Positions 16,540 through 24,675 of a stretch of 64,000 nucleotides of DNA are shown piece after piece. The stretch spans positions 930,001-994,000 of the forward strand of contig NZ_JANFLS010000001.1 of assembly GCF_024385465.1 (NCBI RefSeq), written 5' to 3'. The notes under the pieces are model-generated. The model saw nothing but the letters and a program-made list of their open reading frames with translations, did no database searches and had not been told where the DNA came from. Position 1 is the stretch's first letter; each line of letters starts with the position of its first letter. The position numbers were made by a program, and so were the translations under genes. The stretch is from Arthrobacter sp. zg-Y844. Lineage in GTDB: Bacteria > Actinomycetota > Actinomycetes > Actinomycetales > Micrococcaceae.

Positions 16540-16581
16540 GGGCCGTCTTGTCGCACACCGGGTACGGCACCCCTCGTCCGG
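16540..16581 (-). promoter_or_regulatory. Guanidine-III riboswitch (ykkC-III) of gdx
   Basis: In the gdx leader, CCGGACGAGG, then GTGCCGTACCCGG and then GACAAGACGGC occur in the order and spacing of the guanidine-III aptamer (42 bases in all). CCGG pairs with CCGG of the second block, and the conserved ACGAGG and ACAAGACGG strands form the pseudoknot around the ligand. Its 3' end is 13 bases from the gdx ATG and next to the Shine-Dalgarno, which suggests translational control: guanidine binding would free or expose the site. Confidence 0.92.
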
Positions 16582-16735
16582 GAGACCGTGTCGCGGCCTC
16601 CCTTCCACGGTCGCACGTCCGGTTTTCCGGGGCAACCTGGCTTCGCGGCGGGTGAACCCGGGAATTTCCGGCCGGTTGGTAACCGGGAAGCGCAGACCGT
16701 CGACCAACCGGTCCGTTAGTGCCAGAGTTTTAGCC

Positions 16736-16975
16736 ATGACTGATGAACAGTTTGAGCGCGATGACCTGGACATTGCCCTCTGGTGGCCGATGCTCACCTC
16801 CGAGTCCCGCGAGTGGCTGACCGCCAATAACGGTGACGCCGTAGAGCCGTGGGTGGTGGAGGAGATCTCCCGCAGCCGCGGCATGGCTTCCGACGGCAGC
16901 GGGGCCTATTACCTGCCGGATGCCGCCGTGGACTGGATTGAGGCCCGGGCAAACGGCGAAGTGCCGGGGCTATGA
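16736..16975 (+). CDS. Small acidic hypothetical protein
   Basis: A 79-residue soluble protein, acidic, with two Trp pairs (IALWWPML and REWL near the N-terminus) and a C-terminal AVDWIEARANGEVP. I do not recognise a family. No Shine-Dalgarno is present; CAGAGT lies 7 bases before the ATG, so it may be leaderless. The next gene starts 7 bases after its stop and the two are probably one transcription unit. A longer upstream frame overlaps the riboswitch region on the other strand and is not supported. Confidence 0.65.
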   Translation: MTDEQFERDDLDIALWWPMLTSESREWLTANNGDAVEPWVVEEISRSRGMASDGSGAYYLPDAAVDWIEARANGEVPGL

Positions 16976-16982
16976 CTTCCGG

Positions 16983-18287
16983 ATGATCCGGCCGGGCACC
17001 GCAGCGGAGTCCGACGGCGGACCCGGCGCAACCGCCGTCGATTGGGCTTTCTTCACGTTCAGCGGCATCGGTGCAGCCTGGTTCGCCGTGCTGCTGCTGG
17101 AGGAAAGCCTGCAGCAGCGGCATATCTGGTTCCTGGTGGTGTTCTGGGCCGCGCTGGCGTACTTGGTGCTGCCGCGCCTGGACCGCGTCCTGACGCAGAT
17201 TTTCATTCCCAACTACTTCATGGGCCGCACCCGCACCAATGCCGGCCTGTTCGGCGACGCCGTCAACCTGGCCTTCCTTGGCAGCGAGGCGCAGCTGCGG
17301 GGCGCCTTGGAAAAGGCCGGCTGGCACCTTGCGGACCCGGTGACCCTGGCCAGCAGCTGGCGCATTGTCTCCTCCACCCTGCTGCACCGCAGCTACATCC
17401 ACGCCCCGGTGAGCCCCCTGCTCCTGTTCGACCGGCAGCAGGATTTTGCCTACGAGCAGGAAATGCACGGCAACCCGCGGCAGCGCCACCATGTCCGTTT
17501 CTGGCGCTGCCCCGAGGGCTGGATGCTCCCCGGCGGCATTGCCGCGGACTGGCTGGGTGCCGCGTCCTTTGACCGTGCCGTTGGTCTATCCCTGTTTACC
17601 CTGCAGGTCACGCACCGGGTCGGCGAGAACATCGACGCCGAACGGGACTACCTGATCAACTCCCTCCGGGAAGCCTCCCCCGCGGTGTCCGTGGAGGTCA
17701 TCAAGAACTTCTCCACCGGATACCACTCCCGCAACGGCGGCGGGGACTCAATTGTCACCGACGGGGACCTGCCGGTGGCGGACCTGAGCAGGCTCCCGGA
17801 GACCGGCCCGGCCGTGCCCGTCGACACAGCTGCCGCCCCGGACCGGCCGCCGGCTGCGGTTATTTTCGGTGCCGTTCTGGTGTTCCTGCGCGGATTCGCC
17901 TCCCTGGCGGTGGCGGCGCCCTTCCTGGTCCACTTGGCCGATGTCTCCCCGGTGATCAACCTGCTGGGCACCCAGAGCCGCGGCGTTGCCGAACTGGGCC
18001 GTGCCTATGCTCCCACCAGCGTCTCGCTCACCGTTTTCGCCGGGGTGGAGGTTGTGCTGGCAGTACTCATTCTGCGCGGCAGTAACCGGGCCCGGATCAC
18101 CGCGATGTCCCTGAGCTCGGTCGCCATTGCCGTGCAGGTGGCCGCCGTGTCCGCCGGACCCGAGGCCGCGCTGCGGACCAACTTGTTCGGCTACGCCTTT
18201 GACGTCCTGCTGATCCTCGCCCTGTCCGGCGATCAGGCTCGAATCTACGCCCACACCCGCCGTCGTCGTCCGGCCAGCGCGAGCTAA
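16983..18287 (+). CDS. LssY C-terminal domain membrane protein
   Basis: A 434-residue membrane protein. Two hydrophobic segments lie at about 22-70 (FFTFSGIGAAWFAVLLLEES and a following one). A soluble LssY-C-like domain follows with IFIPNYFMGRTRTNAGLFGD, a conserved Arg/Thr stretch, AGWHLADPVTLASSWRI and FAYEQEMHGNPRQRHHVRFW. The C-terminus has three or four helices at about 310-420. The LssY domain comes from a Legionella type I secretion-linked gene and has no known activity. The ATG at 16983 starts 7 bases after the previous stop with only a weak Shine-Dalgarno, so it may depend on translational coupling. Confidence 0.78.
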   Translation: MIRPGTAAESDGGPGATAVDWAFFTFSGIGAAWFAVLLLEESLQQRHIWFLVVFWAALAYLVLPRLDRVLTQIFIPNYFMGRTRTNAGLFGDAVNLAFLGSEAQLRGALEKAGWHLADPVTLASSWRIVSSTLLHRSYIHAPVSPLLLFDRQQDFAYEQEMHGNPRQRHHVRFWRCPEGWMLPGGIAADWLGAASFDRAVGLSLFTLQVTHRVGENIDAERDYLINSLREASPAVSVEVIKNFSTGYHSRNGGGDSIVTDGDLPVADLSRLPETGPAVPVDTAAAPDRPPAAVIFGAVLVFLRGFASLAVAAPFLVHLADVSPVINLLGTQSRGVAELGRAYAPTSVSLTVFAGVEVVLAVLILRGSNRARITAMSLSSVAIAVQVAAVSAGPEAALRTNLFGYAFDVLLILALSGDQARIYAHTRRRRPASAS

Positions 18288-19216
18288 TCCACCGGCTCCA
18301 GGGCCCGCACCCGGGACCGGTAATGCAACGGCGATTCGCCCACGCTGCGCTTGAACGCTGTACTGAAGGCGCTCTCGGACGAGAAACCCAGGTCCAACGC
18401 CAATGAACGGATCCGGGTATCCCCGGACCTCAGTTCCCGCTGCGCCACGAGCATGCGCCAGTTGTTCAGGTACGCGCGGGGCGGAGTGCCGGCAACGTCC
18501 CGAAACCGCTCCGCGAAGGCGGTGCGGGACATGGCGGCTGCGTTCGCGAGTTCCGCCAGGCTCGGCGGCGGAGCCCCCGGGGCATGGATCAGGGCCAGGG
18601 CCGGGCGGAGCCGTTCATCGGCTATCAGCTTCAGCCATCCCTGCGGGAGTTCGGCATCGGTGATGAAGGACCGGAGTACGTCCAGCAGCAGGAGCTGCGC
18701 ATATTGGCGGACCGCAAACCCGGAGCCGATCTGCTGCCGGGAAACTTCGTCGAAAAGACGCCGAATCAGCATGGGCAGGTGCGGTGCGGCTTCCGTGCCG
18801 GACCGGACGTGGGCCAAGGGCGGAAGCGCCTGCAGCAGCAGGTCCCTGCCCACGGTATTTACCGCCACCCGGCCGCCAATGATGATGTCCTCGGTTCCGG
18901 GCTCGCCCTCCCCCGCCCGGACAAAGGTGCCGCTGGCGGGCGGATCGACGCGGGCGGGCACTGCGTCTCCGCTGCCGCCGTGGAGCCGCAGCCAGGTGCG
19001 GCCGTTAAGTACGACGACGTCGCCCGCCTCCAAAAGCAGTGGTTCTTCAAGGCCGTCGGTCGCCAGTTTCATGCTGCCCTGCACCACGGCAAAGAACTTC
19101 ATGTCGTCGTCTATCCTTGCCTCCGTTTCCCAGCGGCCGTGCACGGCAATGCTGCCGGAAATGACGCCCCGGACTTGGATGAAATCAAGGACTTCGGATA
19201 AACGGTCGGAAACCAT
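18284..19216 (-). CDS. AraC family transcriptional regulator with cupin domain
   Basis: A 310-residue activator. Residues 1-190 hold a cupin ligand domain of the AraC_binding_2 kind (ISGSIAVHGRWETEARIDDD, LLLEAGDVVVLNGRTWLRLHG). The two HTH motifs are SLAELANAAAMSRTAFAERF and DTRIRSLALDLGFSSESAFS, with the family ending FKRSVGESPLHYR. It diverges from an SDR gene, so it probably activates that gene. Its stop overlaps the end of the LssY-like gene by 4 bases. The inducer is unknown. Confidence 0.9.
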   Translation of the reverse strand: MVSDRLSEVLDFIQVRGVISGSIAVHGRWETEARIDDDMKFFAVVQGSMKLATDGLEEPLLLEAGDVVVLNGRTWLRLHGGSGDAVPARVDPPASGTFVRAGEGEPGTEDIIIGGRVAVNTVGRDLLLQALPPLAHVRSGTEAAPHLPMLIRRLFDEVSRQQIGSGFAVRQYAQLLLLDVLRSFITDAELPQGWLKLIADERLRPALALIHAPGAPPPSLAELANAAAMSRTAFAERFRDVAGTPPRAYLNNWRMLVAQRELRSGDTRIRSLALDLGFSSESAFSTAFKRSVGESPLHYRSRVRALEPVD

Positions 19217-19330
19217 GTTTGTACTCTAGAGCAAGAAATGCGGACTTTTCCTTATTCCCAGTCCCGAATAGAGGAGACAGAGTGGAGGTATCTTCCACAA
19301 CCCGGAAGAAACCGCTTTTCAAGGAGTGCC

Positions 19331-20068
19331 ATGAATGACAGCATGATTTCCCTCGTCACGGGAGCCAACAAAGGTATTGGGCGGCAGATTGCCGGCCAGC
19401 TGGCGGCGCTCGGCCACACCGTGGTGGTAGCCGCACGGAACGCCGACGCCGGTGAGCGGGCTGCCGCGGCCGTGCGCGCGGAGGGTGGAGACGCCGTCGC
19501 CGTCGTCCTCGATGTGACCGATCCGGCCTCGGTGGCGGCCGCTGCGGACGAGGTCAAACGCCGCTTCGGGCGGCTGGATGCCCTGATCAACAACGCCGGG
19601 ATTGTGGCGACGCCGGGAGTCAGCTTTGCTGCCCAGCAGCCGGGCTCGGCGGACGTGAATGAAATCCGCTCCGTCTTCGAGACCAACTTCTTCGGGGTCA
19701 TCTCCGTGACCGCCGCCTTCCTGCCGCTGCTGCGCCTCTCCGAGGCCCCTCGGATCGTCAACGTCTCCAGCGTGGCCGGATCCCTCGCCGCAGTATCCGA
19801 TCGGGCCAATGCCGACCCGATCGCCGCCGGGTACGCCCCGTCCAAAACGGCCCTGACCTCCCTGACGCTGCAGTATGCGAAAGGGCTGGCGCCGGAGGGC
19901 ATCCTGGTCAATGCCGTTTGCCCGGGCTTTGTTGCCACGGATCTGAACGGTTTCCGGGGAACACGCACCCCGGAGCAGGGTGCCAGGGCCGCCGTCCGGA
20001 TGGCCACCATCCCGGCCAACGGACCCAGCGGCACCTTCAGCGATGAGGACGGGCCCCTGCCTTGGTAG
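19331..20068 (+). CDS. SDR family NAD(P)-dependent oxidoreductase
   Basis: A 245-residue classical SDR related to carbonyl reductases. The cofactor motif is VTGANKGIGRQIA near 9-21, LINNAGI is the structural motif, VNVSSVAGSL carries the catalytic Ser and YAPSKTAL the Tyr-x-x-x-Lys. The NKGIG form and the PSGTFSDEDGPLPW ending are typical of carbonyl reductase-like SDRs. AAGGAG lies 7 bases before the ATG. The divergent AraC gene, 114 bases away, is its likely regulator. Confidence 0.9.
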   Translation: MNDSMISLVTGANKGIGRQIAGQLAALGHTVVVAARNADAGERAAAAVRAEGGDAVAVVLDVTDPASVAAAADEVKRRFGRLDALINNAGIVATPGVSFAAQQPGSADVNEIRSVFETNFFGVISVTAAFLPLLRLSEAPRIVNVSSVAGSLAAVSDRANADPIAAGYAPSKTALTSLTLQYAKGLAPEGILVNAVCPGFVATDLNGFRGTRTPEQGARAAVRMATIPANGPSGTFSDEDGPLPW

Positions 20069-20172
20069 GACGAACCCGCGTCCGGACGGCTTAGCCCCGG
20101 CCTGCTCGCCAAAAAATGCGGCTATCTCCCCGGTCCCTGCTCGGCTATTGTCTGCGTAGACCGGGGGGACAC

Positions 20173-20817
20173 ATGAAAACTCGATTTACCGCAGCGATGG
20201 GCGTTGCCGCAGCCGGCGTCCTATTCACCGGCATGCTTGCGGGCTGCGGAACCACCGAAGCGGAACGAAACGAGGAAGCGGCCCGCGCCGAGGCCAGCGC
20301 CCGTCCCACCCCGGAACCCACAATGACCCTGCGGCCCTGCCCGGGCGGCGAAAGTCTGCGGATCGACCCGGCCGGGGGCTACGTGAGCATCGCACCCGAT
20401 TGCTTCGACCAGGCGGTGGCGGAAGCCATCGCCGAGTTCCCGGAGCCGCTGCCGGCCGGGATGGAATGGCGGATCGAACTCAGCAATTTCAGCGACCCCT
20501 CGTCCGGAACCCAGCAGGGAGGGATCAGCATCCAGGACGGAGTCCAGGACACCACGGTCGCCGGCTACTGGCTCTGCGCGTGGATGGATTCCTACCTCCA
20601 GGCCCTCGACAGCGGAGACGCGGCGGGCCAGGACCACAGCATGGAGTACCTGGCCAAGTACACCTCCCTGCCCTCAACGCAGGAGTTCATGGTCAACCCC
20701 GAAGTCTTTGATGCCTCCGTGATTGCCCCTGCACAGGCCGGAGATCCCGCTCAGCTGCGGGAGTATTTCAAGGGCGGCTGCTCGTCCTTCCGCAGGTCCG
20801 CGGAGTCCTCCCGCTAG
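20173..20817 (+). CDS. Putative lipoprotein
   Basis: A 214-residue exported lipoprotein with a typical signal peptide and lipobox LAGC at about residue 28. A charged Ala/Glu linker (AERNEEAARAEASARP) leads into a domain with two conserved-looking Cys (RPCPGG, APDCFDQAV) plus later LCAWMD and GGCSSF, so disulfides are likely outside the cell. I do not recognise the family. GGGGGGA lies 5 bases before the ATG. The stop overlaps a -10-like element for the next gene. Confidence 0.75.
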   Translation: MKTRFTAAMGVAAAGVLFTGMLAGCGTTEAERNEEAARAEASARPTPEPTMTLRPCPGGESLRIDPAGGYVSIAPDCFDQAVAEAIAEFPEPLPAGMEWRIELSNFSDPSSGTQQGGISIQDGVQDTTVAGYWLCAWMDSYLQALDSGDAAGQDHSMEYLAKYTSLPSTQEFMVNPEVFDASVIAPAQAGDPAQLREYFKGGCSSFRRSAESSR

Positions 20818-20820
20818 CAT
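20815..20820 (+). promoter_or_regulatory. -10-like hexamer for leaderless SDR gene
   Basis: TAGCAT includes the stop codon of the lipoprotein gene and ends 6 bases before the next ATG, with no Shine-Dalgarno in between. Confidence 0.4.
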
Positions 20821-20826
20821 GGCCCG

Positions 20827-21636
20827 ATGACTACCCCTCCCCTGACCGGCCGCACCGCCGTCGTCACCGGCGTGAGCCGCCGCCGGGGCATTGGCTTCGC
20901 CGTTGCCGCCCGCCTGGCCGATATGGGTGCCAGCCTGTACCTGCAGCACTTCGCGCCGCACGACCACGAACAGCCGTGGGGTGCCGAGGACATCGACGAA
21001 GTGATGGACCTGCTGCGGGCACGGCTGCAGCCCGGCGCCCGGCTTGCCCACGGTGAACACGATTTCGCCACACCCGAGGCGCCCGATTCCCTGATCCGCG
21101 ACGCCGCGGCAGCCCTGGGACACCTGGACATCCTGATCTGCAACCATGCCCGCAGCGGGGGCGACGGTCGGTTGCAGGCACTGGACGCCGCCATGCTGGA
21201 CACGCACTGGGCCGTCAATGCCCGCTCCGTGCTGCTCGCCACCGCCCGCTTCGCCGACCAGCACGACGGGCGTACGGGCGGGCGGGTCATCTGGTTCACC
21301 AGTGGACAGCTGCTGGGGCCGATGCCAGATGAAATTGCCTATTGCACCTCGAAGGCCGCCCTCGCCGGCATCACTCCATCAGTCTCGGCTGACCTCGCCG
21401 ACCGCGGGATCCTGCTTAACACCGTCAATCCGGGGCCGGTCAACACCGGTTACCTGGATCCGGCGACGGCGGACCGTCCGCTGGAAGTCCTCGACGACGT
21501 GGGGTCCGCTTTCCCGGGCGGCCGCATCGGCGCCCCCGATGATCCGGCCCGGCTGATCGCCTGGCTGGTGTCCGACGAGGGCCGCTGGGTGGTCGGCCAG
21601 ACGATCAGCACCGAGGGCGGTTTCCGGCGGGGCTGA
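20827..21636 (+). CDS. SDR family oxidoreductase
   Basis: A 269-residue SDR. The cofactor motif is a longer TGVSRRRGIG near 15-24, similar to that of SDRs annotated as 3-oxoacyl reductases in actinobacteria. NHARSG replaces NNAG, the catalytic Tyr is in IAYCTSKAAL, and the C-terminus LVSDEGRWVVGQTISTEGG is typical. The presence of an extra 40-residue segment (DHEQPWGAEDIDEVMDLL) after strand two suggests a relative of aminoglycoside-resistance-type SDRs, but the substrate is unknown. The gene starts 9 bases after the lipoprotein stop, from its own probable promoter. Confidence 0.87.
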   Translation: MTTPPLTGRTAVVTGVSRRRGIGFAVAARLADMGASLYLQHFAPHDHEQPWGAEDIDEVMDLLRARLQPGARLAHGEHDFATPEAPDSLIRDAAAALGHLDILICNHARSGGDGRLQALDAAMLDTHWAVNARSVLLATARFADQHDGRTGGRVIWFTSGQLLGPMPDEIAYCTSKAALAGITPSVSADLADRGILLNTVNPGPVNTGYLDPATADRPLEVLDDVGSAFPGGRIGAPDDPARLIAWLVSDEGRWVVGQTISTEGGFRRG

Positions 21637-21714
21637 ACCGTTTAGGGCTCCGGTCATCTTCACCCTCGTCGTAGGCGAAAGCCTCATCCGCGTCGGCAAA
21701 GGTCCCGCCCAGGG

Positions 21715-22416
21715 TTACTTGCTACAACGCTCGGAGAGCCAAGCGTCATACATCTCCGGGTACGCCTTCGCGATCAGGGGCTTAACCCGCGCTTCAAAAT
21801 CGGGGTCCGAAGGCCAAGTACCGGCCCGCGTGTTGCGATTGGTGAACTGTGGCTTGGGGTTCCCGGAAGAGTCGAACTTGATCAGGTCTTTGTCGCTGTC
21901 GTCCGGGTCGCAACCCGCAGAGAGGAACGGGGACAGGTCCTCGAAGATAACCACCTTTCCACGCGCCGGTCGGTCGTCGGCAAACGCACGGTCAAGCTGG
22001 TCCATCTTCTCTTGGGCCCTCGCTGTGGCGTCCGCATCCTCGATCCTGGACAGGTATCCCTGCGCCTGAAGCTGGTTGGTGCGGAAGTGGGACTCCCACT
22101 GAGCTGTCACCGCGGCCGTGAGGGCGGTGGCCTCCGGGGTATTCATCGCCGGGTCTTTCCAGAACTCATCGAACTCGTCGCCGTGGGGGTCGTCCACCTC
22201 GCCGGACACCATCGGGAGCAGCGAGTCGACCATGGTGTCCACCTTGTCTGCCCAATCACGGTCCTGATACCCGTCTCCACCCCTCGCGATGAAGACTCCT
22301 ACCGCCACTACGGCCATAACCAGCAGGAAAGCGGTCACTGCAATGGCGGTCTTTCCAACCGGTCCGAGTGACGCCTTCTTGGGCGGACTGGGCATGGGGT
22401 ACTGCGTATAGCTCAT
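21715..22416 (-). CDS. Single-pass membrane-anchored protein of unknown function
   Basis: A 233-residue protein with a short Pro-rich cytoplasmic start (YTQYPMPSPPKK), one membrane helix at about 24-43 (AIAVTAFLLVMAVVAVGVFI) and a 190-residue outside domain. The domain is acidic and Trp-containing (DRDWADKVDTMVDSLL, EFWKDPAMNTPE, WESHFRTNQLQAQGYL) with two Cys that may pair (SAGCDPDD, SERCSK). I do not recognise it. AAAGG lies 7 bases before the ATG. It is alone downstream of the hydroxylase terminator. Confidence 0.7.
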   Translation of the reverse strand: MSYTQYPMPSPPKKASLGPVGKTAIAVTAFLLVMAVVAVGVFIARGGDGYQDRDWADKVDTMVDSLLPMVSGEVDDPHGDEFDEFWKDPAMNTPEATALTAAVTAQWESHFRTNQLQAQGYLSRIEDADATARAQEKMDQLDRAFADDRPARGKVVIFEDLSPFLSAGCDPDDSDKDLIKFDSSGNPKPQFTNRNTRAGTWPSDPDFEARVKPLIAKAYPEMYDAWLSERCSK

Positions 22417-22476
22417 TGGTGCCTTTCGGATGGGTCCATACGGGGCAGTCTGCCAGCCGCACTGCCGTTAACGCGG

Positions 22477-22509
22477 GACGACGGCGGCACCTAAGGCGCC
22501 GCCGTCGTC
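22477..22509 (-). terminator. Terminator hairpin after the hydroxylase gene
   Basis: GACGACGGCGGC pairs with GCCGCCGTCGTC around a 9-base loop, 17 bases beyond the hydroxylase stop on the minus strand. Confidence 0.65.
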
Positions 22510-22525
22510 GTACGTTGGGAACCGG

Positions 22526-24424
22526 TTACGCCTGCTGGCGGGCCGGCAGCAGGGGCGCGAAGAACCCGGCGAGCTCGGCCGTGGCCGTCAGCGGCAGCAC
22601 GTTGGCCACGTACTGGTCCGGGCGGACCACCACCACGGCGCCGTTGCGGGAAATGCCGCGCGCCTCGAAGATGTCGGCTGTCGGGTCCGTGCCGTAGACC
22701 TTCGCCAGGTCGTCGAGCTGGAACGGTCCGACCTGCGGCTTGAACACCGCCGGCACGGCGCCGAGATCGATGCCCGCGTGGTCCTGCTGGTAAATCACCT
22801 TGACGTCGAACCAGGCATCCCGGTCCGCCCCTTCCGGCGTGGCCGCCAGCGGGGAGTCCGGCGCGGTGCCCAGCCATTCGGCCAGCTCGGTGACCGGCGA
22901 CGGGGAGCCGGCGGCCGCGGCGTCGGCGAAGACGTAGATCCGCCACTTGCCGTCCGCCCGCGCCTGGTGGCCCAGCTGCACCGGGTTGGTGTCGCAGACC
23001 CGCAGCACGGGTGCGGACTTGAAGCGCTTGCCGAGGGGGAAGCCGGCGGCCAGGTCCTGGTGCTTCGGCTCCGCAATGAGCATGGAGGGGGTGTATTCGG
23101 TCATGAATCCGGCCGGGAACTCGGCGGTGCGGACGTAGAAGTCCTCCAGATCCGAGGGGTTCTCGAACTCTTCAGGTTTCTTCGCCATGAGCGTGGACCA
23201 CTCTTTGTCGAAGTCGATGAGGTTCTTCGCCACCACCTGGCGTTCGGCCGAGTAGGTGGAGAGCAGGGTTTCGGGGCTGCGGCCTTCCAGCACGTGGCCG
23301 AGTTTCCAGCCCAGGTTGAAGCCGTCCTGCATGGAGACGTTCATGCCCTGGCCGGCCTTGGCGCTGTGCGTGTGGCAGGCGTCGCCGGTGATGAAGACGC
23401 GCGGGGTGCGGGTGCCGAGGTCCTCGGGCCGGACGTCGTCGAACCGGTCGGTGAGCCGGTGGCCCACTTCGTACACGCTGTGCCAGGCGACGTTGCGGAC
23501 GTCGAGCGTGTAGGGGGCCATGATGCCGTTGGCCTTGGCGATGATCTGGTCAACGGAGGTCTTCCGGACGGCGCCGTTGTCTCCTTCGGGCACAACGCCG
23601 AGGTCCACGTACATGCGGAACAGGTGGCCGCCCTCGCGCGGGATGAGCAGGATGCTGCCGCCGTTGGAGGACTGGATGGCGCACTTGGTGCGGATATCGG
23701 GGAAGTCGGTGTTGGCCAGCACGTCCATCACGCCCCAGGCGTGGTTCGCCTTGTCTCCGGCCATGGTGCAGCCGATGGCGTCGCGGACCTTGCTGCGGGC
23801 GCCGTCGGAGCCCACCACGTACTTGGCTTTAACCGTGCGTTCGGTGCCTTCGTCCGGGCCGGCCGTGGACAGGAGGGTGACGGTGACCGGGTACTCGGCG
23901 TCGTCGTCGACCGTCAGGCTGCGGAACTCGAACCCGTAGTCGGGCCGCATGCGGGTGGGTGAGTTGGCCATGAACCGGGCGAAGTAGTCCAGCACGCGGG
24001 CCTGGTTGACGATCAGGTGCGGGAATTCGCTGATTCCGGCGGGGTCGTCCAAGGCGCGGCCGGAGCGGACGATGTTTTCCGGGTTTTCCGGGTCCGGGCG
24101 CCAGAAGCACATCTCCGTGATGCGGTAGGCCTCGGCGGTAATTTCCTCGGCGAAGCCGAAGGCCTGGAAGGTTTCCACGCTGCGGGCCTGGATGCCGTCC
24201 GCCTGGCCGATGGCGAGGCGGCTGTCCCGGCGCTCCACGATTCGGGTGGTTACGCCGGAGAACTGCGAGAGCTGTGCGGCGGTGAGCATCCCGGCGGGAC
24301 CGGAGCCGACGATCAGCACGTCCACTTTGTCGGGCAGGTCTGCGGGGCGGTCGACGCCGGTGCCGGCGACGGGCTGGATGCGGGGGTCACCGGATACGTA
24401 GCCGTGGTGGTGGAACTGCACGGG
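22526..24424 (-). CDS. FAD-dependent aromatic hydroxylase, 3-hydroxybenzoate 4-monooxygenase/phenol 2-monooxygenase type
   Basis: A 632-residue flavoprotein hydroxylase. FAD binding is shown by VDVLIVGSGPAGMLTAAQL near 34-52, the DG motif in VVGSDGARSKVRDAIG, and the GD motif in FITGDACHTHSAKAGQGMN. The last 170 residues form the thioredoxin-like dimerisation domain found in phenol hydroxylase and MobA. The substrate region (GIQARSVETFQAFGF) is close to 3-hydroxybenzoate 4-monooxygenases, so a hydroxybenzoate or phenol is the likely substrate. The start is the GTG at 24424 with GAGGA 5 bases upstream, so the protein begins QFHHHGYVSG. Paired GTTCG-N5-CGAAC operators lie upstream; no ring-cleavage gene is adjacent. 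Confidence 0.87.
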   Translation of the reverse strand, partial: PVQFHHHGYVSGDPRIQPVAGTGVDRPADLPDKVDVLIVGSGPAGMLTAAQLSQFSGVTTRIVERRDSRLAIGQADGIQARSVETFQAFGFAEEITAEAYRITEMCFWRPDPENPENIVRSGRALDDPAGISEFPHLIVNQARVLDYFARFMANSPTRMRPDYGFEFRSLTVDDDAEYPVTVTLLSTAGPDEGTERTVKAKYVVGSDGARSKVRDAIGCTMAGDKANHAWGVMDVLANTDFPDIRTKCAIQSSNGGSILLIPREGGHLFRMYVDLGVVPEGDNGAVRKTSVDQIIAKANGIMAPYTLDVRNVAWHSVYEVGHRLTDRFDDVRPEDLGTRTPRVFITGDACHTHSAKAGQGMNVSMQDGFNLGWKLGHVLEGRSPETLLSTYSAERQVVAKNLIDFDKEWSTLMAKKPEEFENPSDLEDFYVRTAEFPAGFMTEYTPSMLIAEPKHQDLAAGFPLGKRFKSAPVLRVCDTNPVQLGHQARADGKWRIYVFADAAAAGSPSPVTELAEWLGTAPDSPLAATPEGADRDAWFDVKVIYQQDHAGIDLGAVPAVFKPQVGPFQLDDLAKVYGTDPTADIFEARGISRNGAVVVVRPDQYVANVLPLTATAELAGFFAPLLPARQQA

Positions 24425-24462
24425 GGTCCTCACTTCGTTGTGCCGTTGGTGCCGCCGATCGT

Positions 24463-24497
24463 GTTCGTTATTTGAACAGAACGTTCGATAGTCGAAC
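24463..24497. promoter_or_regulatory. Paired IclR-type operators upstream of the hydroxylase gene
   Basis: GTTCG-ATAGT-CGAAC (24483-24497) is a perfect inverted repeat and GTTCG-TTATT-TGAAC (24463-24477) differs at one base. They are 20 bases apart. The pattern resembles sites of IclR-type regulators of aromatic catabolism (PcaU/PobR class). No such regulator is in the window. Confidence 0.65.
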
Positions 24498-24675
24498 CGC
24501 CGGCGGTGTAGTCACCGTACCGGAGACATGACGTGGGTCACAAGCGGAACGGTTCGGCGTGACTTCCGGCCTCGTTTTCGGTCGGCCTGCCGGAGCCGGG
24601 AGCCGTATTTGCCGCCGGGCGCGGTACTTTGTTCCCAGCCGTCCCCCGTCCGTCTATCGCAGCAGGGAAGAGTTC

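Noticed and set aside
22778-23962. A 394-codon open frame on the plus strand
   Set aside because: It is the shadow of the hydroxylase gene, which has full FAD motifs and a terminator on the other strand.
24463-24497. Inverted repeats considered as ends of an insertion sequence
   Set aside because: They are close together, short, and there is no transposase or target duplication.
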